DNA from: Collinsella sp.
Lineage (GTDB): Bacteria > Actinomycetota > Coriobacteriia > Coriobacteriales > Coriobacteriaceae
Direction of reading: 5' to 3'
DNA length: 9,546 nucleotides
Assembly: GCA_019419625.1 (NCBI GenBank)
Contig: DXZO01000058.1
Span: forward strand, 1-9,546
Shown here: piece by piece, positions 5,258 through 9,546 of the stretch
How positions within the stretch are numbered: position 1 is the first letter of the stretch
Layout of the letters: each line of letters opens with the position of its first letter
Notes under the pieces: model-generated
The model's database searches: none
Told to the model about the DNA's origin: nothing
The model's input: only the letters and a program-made list of their open reading frames with translations
Translations under genes and position numbers: made by a program

Positions 5258-5326
5258 TTGAACCTTCATGGGGTTGCCCCCATACGGACCTGAACCGTAC
5301 GCGTCTGCCAATTCCGCCACGCCCGC
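5240..5326 (-). tRNA. tRNA-Leu (anticodon CAG)
   Basis: A complete 87-base class II tRNA with encoded CCA. The acceptor stem GCGGGCG/CGCCCGC is perfect, discriminator A. The anticodon stem TACGG/CCGTA holds loop TTCAGGT, anticodon CAG, reading CUG. The long variable arm TGGGG-GCAA-CCCCA is diagnostic for leucine/serine-type tRNAs. The T arm is GAAGG-TTCAAGT-CCTTT with one wobble pair. It sits directly downstream of tatD with its own probable promoter and a strong terminator. The last 18 bases are duplicated 189 bases further downstream. Confidence 0.97.
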
Positions 5327-5337
5327 GTGCAGGAATT

Positions 5338-5366
5338 AGAATAACGGAGCGCCGCTGCGAACGCAA
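5338..5366 (-). promoter_or_regulatory. Probable promoter of tRNA-Leu
   Basis: Minus-strand TTGCGT (5361-5366) and TATTCT (5338-5343) are 17 bases apart. The -10 ends 11 bases before the tRNA, almost the same geometry as the tRNA-Arg promoter. TCTAAT (5335-5340) is an overlapping alternative -10. The boxes lie just after the tatD stop codon. Confidence 0.45.
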
Positions 5367-5369
5367 GAA

Positions 5370-6287
5370 CTATTTTTGGAAAAGTTTGCAGGCATTTTCC
5401 CAGGCGGCTCGAGCGATTGCTTCGGCGTGCTCGCCGGTACGATCGACGCGGTCGTTGACCAGCGCATTTGCTGTGATGGAAATCATTGCAGGCTCGCATT
5501 CAAGACCGCGAATGGGTTCCGGCGCCATATACGGGCAATCCGTCTCGAACAAAATGCGATCGAGCGGGGTCGCCGCAAATGCCTCGCGCACGTCGTCGTT
5601 GCGCTTAAAGGTGGCCGCGCCGCCATAGGCGATATAGCAGCCCAAACCCACAAAGCGCTCCATCGTGGCTCGATCCTCGCCAAAGCAGTGCAGCACGCAA
5701 CCGGCCTGAGGCACACCCACCTCGCGCAGCACGTTGTAGGCATCAACGTGCGAGGTACGCTCCCCATCCGAGTCCTCGTGCCGCAGGTGCAGCTCCACCG
5801 GCACATTGCGGCGCACGGCAACTTCGAGCTGACGTGCCATGCAATCAATCTGCACGCTATGGGGCGCCGGCGCGATGTCGTCGTCGTAATCCATGTGGTA
5901 GTCCAGACCGATCTCGCCGATGCCGACGCACAAAGGGTCATCAAGCGCAGCAACAACCTGCGCGTGAATGTCGTCGGTATAATCCGGCGCGCCATAGGGG
6001 TGAACACCAGCGAGATACTTGACCTGCGGAATATCCCACATCGGCAGAATTTCGCGCACGAGCCAGTCACTATAGTCCGTCACGCTGCGCTTGTCGGCGA
6101 TGGGGTCGAGCATCGTCACCAACAAGTCGACGCCCGCGGCTTTGGCGCGCACGAGTGTCTCGGGCACTTCTTTGCCCCAGAACGAAAGCAGATGCGCATG
6201 AGTATCGGCAAGCGGTGCCAAGGGCACGGGACAAACAACCGTCTTCTTTTTCTTGGTAAACGTCACGCGTTCGGCATTAGGCATCAT
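5370..6287 (-). CDS. tatD: TatD-family metal-dependent hydrolase/deoxyribonuclease
   Basis: Cytoplasmic TIM-barrel hydrolase of the amidohydrolase-like TatD family. Characterised members are Mg-dependent 3'-5' nucleases or D-tyrosyl-tRNA deacylase-like enzymes, so the substrate is not certain. Metal ligands are visible: DTHAHL (28-33), GIGEIGLDYH with Glu125 (122-131), His167 in ELHLRH, His200 in VLHCF, and Asp250 in FETDCPYMAPEPIRG (247-261). GVHPYG (94-99) is also typical. At 305 residues it is about 40 longer than usual: there is an N-terminal extension of about 25 residues with KKKK, and inserted acidic loops near 131-143 and 170-182. The first of two adjacent ATGs is chosen because AGGAG lies 7 bases upstream. 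It overlaps the end of rsmA by 11 bases, implying translational coupling; tatD-rsmA adjacency is common in bacteria. Confidence 0.93.
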   Translation of the reverse strand: MMPNAERVTFTKKKKTVVCPVPLAPLADTHAHLLSFWGKEVPETLVRAKAAGVDLLVTMLDPIADKRSVTDYSDWLVREILPMWDIPQVKYLAGVHPYGAPDYTDDIHAQVVAALDDPLCVGIGEIGLDYHMDYDDDIAPAPHSVQIDCMARQLEVAVRRNVPVELHLRHEDSDGERTSHVDAYNVLREVGVPQAGCVLHCFGEDRATMERFVGLGCYIAYGGAATFKRNDDVREAFAATPLDRILFETDCPYMAPEPIRGLECEPAMISITANALVNDRVDRTGEHAEAIARAAWENACKLFQK

Positions 6288-7137
6288 GGATTAGCTCCTG
6301 GGCCAGACGGACAAAGTCGGCAACATCAAGCGTTTCGGCGCGCGTGGTGGGTGCGATACCGCAAGCCTCAAAGGCGGCATCGAGCACGTCCTTGGCAAAG
6401 CCGTTGGCGCTCATGGAATTGCGGATGGTCTTGCGACGCTGAGCAAATGCAGCGTCGATCACGCGGGCCACAAACTCGCGATCGAGTCCTTCGGGCACCA
6501 CGCCGTCAACACGGTCGATACGCACGACGGCCGAGTCCACGTGCGGCGCCGGCATAAAGCAACGCGGCGGCACCTCAAAGCGACCCGTAACCTGCGCATA
6601 CAGGCCGAGCTTTACCGTATAGCCGCCATAGGTCTTGTTGCCCGGCACTGCGGCAATGCGATCGGCAACCTCCTTTTGAACCATGACGACGGCGCGCCTG
6701 AGCGCGGGCATCGTCTGGAAGAATTGCAGGATGATCGTCGCCGCCACGTTATAGGGCAAGTTCGCGACAAATACCGTCGGCTCACCGCCCGCAGCCTGTT
6801 CAATCTGCTCCGGCGTCACCCTGAGCGCGTCGCCCATGATAAAGCGGAAGTTGGCGTAGTCGGCGGCGTGGGCATCGAGTACCGGCTCGAGCTCGGGGTC
6901 GGCCTCGATCGACGTGACGCACGCCGCCTCCTGCAGCAGCGCAAGCGTGAGCGTACCAACGCCCGGGCCAACCTCGAGCACGCGCTCATCGCCCGCAAGC
7001 TCAGAAAGCTCGCAAATGCGCTCAATTACATGGTTGTCGATCAGGAAGTTCTGTCCCAGGCGATGCTTGGTCGCAAGGCCAAACTCCTCCAGCAGTTCCC
7101 TGGTGGCCGTGGGGTTTGCCAAAGGCGAAGTTGTCAT
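6277..7137 (-). CDS. rsmA: 16S rRNA dimethyladenosine transferase RsmA/KsgA
   Basis: Dimethylates A1518 and A1519 in helix 45 of 16S rRNA with SAM, a late check on 30S assembly; loss confers kasugamycin resistance. The 286-residue length is normal. Family signature KHRLGQNFLID (24-34) precedes the SAM-binding motif I, VLEVGPGVGTLT (53-64). IEAD (77-80) ends beta-2. The catalytic motif IV is NLPYNV (126-131). FMPAPHVDSAVV (194-205) and FAQRRKTIRN (231-240) mark the C-terminal substrate-recognition part. AGGAGG lies 5 bases before the ATG. It is separated from metG by a terminator, yet only about 35 bases remain for a promoter. Transcription may therefore depend on readthrough or on a weak promoter overlapping the terminator. 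It overlaps tatD downstream. Confidence 0.97.
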   Translation of the reverse strand: MTTSPLANPTATRELLEEFGLATKHRLGQNFLIDNHVIERICELSELAGDERVLEVGPGVGTLTLALLQEAACVTSIEADPELEPVLDAHAADYANFRFIMGDALRVTPEQIEQAAGGEPTVFVANLPYNVAATIILQFFQTMPALRRAVVMVQKEVADRIAAVPGNKTYGGYTVKLGLYAQVTGRFEVPPRCFMPAPHVDSAVVRIDRVDGVVPEGLDREFVARVIDAAFAQRRKTIRNSMSANGFAKDVLDAAFEACGIAPTTRAETLDVADFVRLAQELIHDA

Positions 7138-7171
7138 AGTTGCCTCCTTAGCATGGTGGCGGCGTCTTGAA

Positions 7172-7205
7172 ACAAAAGGGCATGGACCGTTGCGGCCATG
7201 CCCTT
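7172..7205 (-). terminator. Rho-independent terminator of metG
   Basis: AAGGGCATGG (7196-7205 on the minus strand) and CCATGCCCTT (7176-7185) make a perfect 10 bp stem around a 10-base loop. The stem is followed by TTTTGTTTC. It lies 39 bases after the metG stop and only about 35 bases before rsmA. The T run is interrupted, so some readthrough into rsmA-tatD is possible. Confidence 0.82.
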
Positions 7206-7244
7206 ACATCTAAACAGCAAATTGCCGATATGGCGCGCGGCGTC

Positions 7245-8846
7245 TTAGCCCAGACGCGGGAACAGCGGCTCGCCCTTCTCGACGGGCTGACCACCGGCAA
7301 GCAGGCCCCAAGCGCAAATGCCCTTGAGGTCGTCGCTCGCAGCCTCGTCCTCGCAGGACAGGCGGCGCAGGGCCTCGGCAGAGGTCTGGGGCATGAGCGG
7401 CATCAGCAGGTGAGCGGCAATGCGGATAGCCTCGAGCAGGTTGTAGATCACAAACGCCAGCTCGTCAGCCTTGGCCTCGTCCTTGGCAAGTGCCCAGGGC
7501 TCGGAGTCCTCGATGTAGTGGTTGGCGGCGTGGATGAGCTCCATGACCTCGTCCTTAGCTCCACCGTAATCGAGCACGTCCATCTTGGCCATGTAGCGCT
7601 CGACCAGGCCGTCGGCAATCTTTGCCAGCGGGTTGTCGAACGCATCGAACGACGCGGGCTTGGCGGGCGCGCAACCGTCAAAGTACTTGCCGCTCATGTT
7701 GAGCGAACGCGAGATAAGGTTGCCCCAGCTGTTGGCCAGGTCGGCGTTGTAGACCTGCTCCATGCGATCGAAGCTGATGGCGCCGTCGGTGCCGGGGACA
7801 ACGTCGGTCATAAAGTAATAGCGATAGCCCTCGACACCCAGCATGTCGATAACGTCCTGCGGAGCGATGGCGTTGCCGCGGCTCTTGGACATCTTCTCGG
7901 CCTTGCCGGTCTCGGCATTGCGCACGGTCAGGAAGCCGTGGGCAAAGACGTGCTCGGGCAGGGCCTCGCCGATGGCCATGAGCATGGCGGGCCAAATGAC
8001 GCAGTGGAAGCGGATGATGTCCTTACCCACGATGTGGAACTGCGCGGGCCAGCGATAGGCCAGCTCGGCACGCGCCTCGTCGGTGTCGACACCGTAGCCG
8101 ACGGCCGTCATATAGTTGAGCAGTGCATCGAACCACACGTAGGTCACGTGGCCCTCGTCAAACGGGACCTGAATGCCCCAGTCAAAGCTCGTGCGGCTCA
8201 CGGAAAGGTCGTTAAGGCCGCCCTCGACAAAGCTGCGTACCTCGTTCATGCGGAACGCAGGCTCGACAAAGTCAGGGTGCTCGTCATAAAGCTTGAGCAG
8301 CTTGTCCTGGAAAGCGGAAAGCTTAAAGAAGTAGGACTCCTCCTGCACGCGCTCAAGCGGACGGTGGCAGTCGGGGCACAGGTGCTGGCCGACGCTGCCG
8401 TACTCCTCGTCGCCCTTCTGGACCTGAGTATCGGTGAAGTAGGTCTCGTCAGGCACGCAATACCAGCCGTCGTAGCTGCCCTTATACAGGTAACCGGACT
8501 CCTTCATGCGCTCCCACAGGTACTGCACGGCATGATGCTGGCGCGGCTCGGTGGTGCGGATGAAGTCGTCGTTGGAAATCTCGAGTTTGCTCCAAAGCTC
8601 CTTGAAGTGCGGAGCCTGGCTGTCGGTCCACTCCTGCGGCGTCATGTTGTGCTTGGCTGCGGCCTCGGCGACCTTCTCGCCGTGCTCGTCCATGCCGGTC
8701 AGGAACTTGACGTTATAGCCGGCAGAGCGGCGATAGCGAGCCTGAACGTCGGCAATGATGGTGGAATAAGCCGTGCCCAGGTGCGGATCGGCGTTGACAT
8801 AGTAGATGGGCGTCGTGATAAAGAACGAAGGCTTGCTTTGATCCAT
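7245..8846 (-). CDS. metG: Methionyl-tRNA synthetase
   Basis: Class I aminoacyl-tRNA synthetase charging initiator and elongator tRNA-Met. At 533 residues it is the short form without the C-terminal Trbp111-like tRNA-binding domain. PIYYVNADPHLGTAYST (13-29) carries the HIGH-type motif as HLGT. KMSKSRGNA is at 318-326. LTGMDEHGEKV (49-59) and the Rossmann segment YVWFDALLNYM (236-246) are typical. ANSWGNLISRSLNM (371-384) opens the anticodon-binding helical domain. In the connective insert the metal knuckle is incomplete: Cys130 with CVPD in place of CxxC, then CPDC at 157-160. The ATG has GGAGG 9 bases upstream. It follows rsmI by about 70 bases, ends at its own terminator, and probably starts from a promoter at the rsmI end. 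Confidence 0.97.
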   Translation of the reverse strand: MDQSKPSFFITTPIYYVNADPHLGTAYSTIIADVQARYRRSAGYNVKFLTGMDEHGEKVAEAAAKHNMTPQEWTDSQAPHFKELWSKLEISNDDFIRTTEPRQHHAVQYLWERMKESGYLYKGSYDGWYCVPDETYFTDTQVQKGDEEYGSVGQHLCPDCHRPLERVQEESYFFKLSAFQDKLLKLYDEHPDFVEPAFRMNEVRSFVEGGLNDLSVSRTSFDWGIQVPFDEGHVTYVWFDALLNYMTAVGYGVDTDEARAELAYRWPAQFHIVGKDIIRFHCVIWPAMLMAIGEALPEHVFAHGFLTVRNAETGKAEKMSKSRGNAIAPQDVIDMLGVEGYRYYFMTDVVPGTDGAISFDRMEQVYNADLANSWGNLISRSLNMSGKYFDGCAPAKPASFDAFDNPLAKIADGLVERYMAKMDVLDYGGAKDEVMELIHAANHYIEDSEPWALAKDEAKADELAFVIYNLLEAIRIAAHLLMPLMPQTSAEALRRLSCEDEAASDDLKGICAWGLLAGGQPVEKGEPLFPRLG

Positions 8847-8885
8847 GGGGTTTGTCCTCCAGAAAAACGTTGCATACAGGGGATG

Positions 8886-8891
8886 ATTCTA
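8886..8891 (-). promoter_or_regulatory. Candidate -10 element for metG
   Basis: TAGAAT on the minus strand matches the -10 consensus at 5 of 6 positions and lies 39 bases before the metG ATG. The only -35 at suitable distance is a poor TGGAGG, partly inside the end of rsmI. No terminator separates rsmI from metG, so cotranscription is equally possible. Confidence 0.35.
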
Positions 8892-8915
8892 GCGCAAGGG
8901 CTGGATATCCTCCAT

Positions 8916-9546
8916 CTATTGCATATCGAGCACCATGGCATAGACATCGCGCTTGCGGCGCGAATACTTCTGAGACAGGCGCTTGGCCACCGCAGAGGCG
9001 GGCTCCCCCTCCTCGAGCGCGGCGCGGATATCCTCGCGCAGGGCCTCGTCGGGATCCGCTGCCGCGGCGTCAACCGGCACGATACCGACCTCCTCATCCT
9101 CGCTCGGCGGCGCGATGACCAGCGCAATCTCGCCCTTTACCTCGCCGCGAGCACGCAGTTCCTCGGCGAGCTGGGCAGCGGGCCCGCGCAAGACCTCCTC
9201 GTGCAGCTTGGTGAGTTCGCGGCAGACGGCAACCTCACGCTGGGGAAAGACCTCCGCCACGGCCTCGAGCGTCGCCACGATGCGATGTGGAGACTCGTAG
9301 AAGATGAGCGCGCCGGGCACTACGGCAAGGCGCTGCAAACGGCGCACGCGGTCGCCGTGTTTTCGGCCCAAAAAGCCCTCGAAGAAAAAATGCTCGCAGG
9401 GAATGCCGGACGAAACGAGCGCCGTAACGCAAGCAGAGGGCCCGGGAATAACTTCGACGGGCACATCGGCCTCACGTGCCGCCTCGACCAGCGCCTGGCC
9501 GGGATCGGACACGTCGGCCTGAAAGGCCCGGACCGAATATCCCGAG
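8916..9546 (-). CDS. rsmI: 16S rRNA (cytidine-1402-2'-O)-methyltransferase RsmI, N terminus outside window
   Basis: RsmI 2'-O-methylates C1402 in the 16S rRNA decoding centre, acting with RsmH. The visible 209 residues cover about the last two thirds of the usual length of about 280. The frame runs to the window edge, so the gene continues beyond it; the GTG at 9512 is an internal valine, not the start. Family features are SDPGQALVEAA, the loop VEVIPGPSACVTALVSSG, FFFEGFLGRK, LIFYESPHRI and VCRELTKLHEEV. A C-terminal extension with an acidic linker ends in a small helical KRLSQKYSRRKRDVYAMVL segment. Just before SDPG the family normally has SDAGTP-type residues; here the frame reads VRAFQADV, shorter and different, in the last 35 bases of the window. 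This may be real divergence or a sequence fault. Confidence 0.88.
   Translation of the reverse strand, partial: SGYSVRAFQADVSDPGQALVEAAREADVPVEVIPGPSACVTALVSSGIPCEHFFFEGFLGRKHGDRVRRLQRLAVVPGALIFYESPHRIVATLEAVAEVFPQREVAVCRELTKLHEEVLRGPAAQLAEELRARGEVKGEIALVIAPPSEDEEVGIVPVDAAAADPDEALREDIRAALEEGEPASAVAKRLSQKYSRRKRDVYAMVLDMQ

Noticed and set aside
4944..5261. 105-codon frame on the plus strand
   Set aside because: Runs through tRNA-tail repeats, terminators and hairpins; the product is an artefact of repeated sequence.
5376..6557. 393-codon open frame on the plus strand
   Set aside because: Runs antisense through tatD and into rsmA; both minus-strand genes show catalytic motifs.
1..9546. CRISPR array, phage genes, toxin-antitoxin or defence cluster
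   Set aside because: Looked for regularly spaced repeats and accessory gene types on both strands; none seen. The window is mostly housekeeping genes.

Overview
This window looks like a piece of chromosome from a GC-rich actinobacterium. Protein character (acidic, Ala/Asp/Glu-rich housekeeping enzymes) and strong GGAGG-type ribosome binding sites suggest the Coriobacteriia, perhaps a Collinsella-like gut organism. That placement is inference from pattern recognition, not from a marker search. All recognised genes lie on the minus strand except one very small membrane-protein gene.

Layout from left to right (transcription mostly right to left). A tRNA-Arg(ACG) is cut by the left edge and has its own promoter at 62-90. 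A 125-residue protein of unknown function (130-507) follows; a LexA/SOS-like operator sits in its upstream region at 567-580. Then come serS with a strong terminator, a divergent 57-codon single-helix membrane protein gene on the plus strand (2074-2247), and a 150 bp inverted-repeat element with a perfect 17 bp central hairpin. Next are proC, rlmH and a HIR-type SPFH/band-7 membrane protein gene, with rlmH closely coupled to the SPFH gene. The 553 bases upstream of the SPFH gene hold an AT-rich 217 bp element with 30 bp inverted ends, a second copy of the tRNA-Leu tail plus terminator, and a GC-rich hairpin block. After these come tRNA-Leu(CAG), tatD and rsmA (overlapping by 11 bases), a terminator, metG, and the C-terminal two thirds of rsmI, cut by the right edge.

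The genes are mainly translation and RNA-modification functions: SerRS, MetRS, two tRNAs, 16S methyltransferases RsmA and RsmI, and 23S methyltransferase RlmH. Proline biosynthesis (ProC), a TatD-family nuclease/hydrolase and an SPFH scaffold accompany them. metG-tatD-rsmA is a familiar bacterial neighbourhood. I see no phage, CRISPR, toxin-antitoxin, biosynthetic or defence cluster. The unusual content is in the intergenic regions: two different inverted-repeat elements, a duplicated tRNA tail, a probable SOS operator on an orphan gene, and an unannotated small membrane protein.
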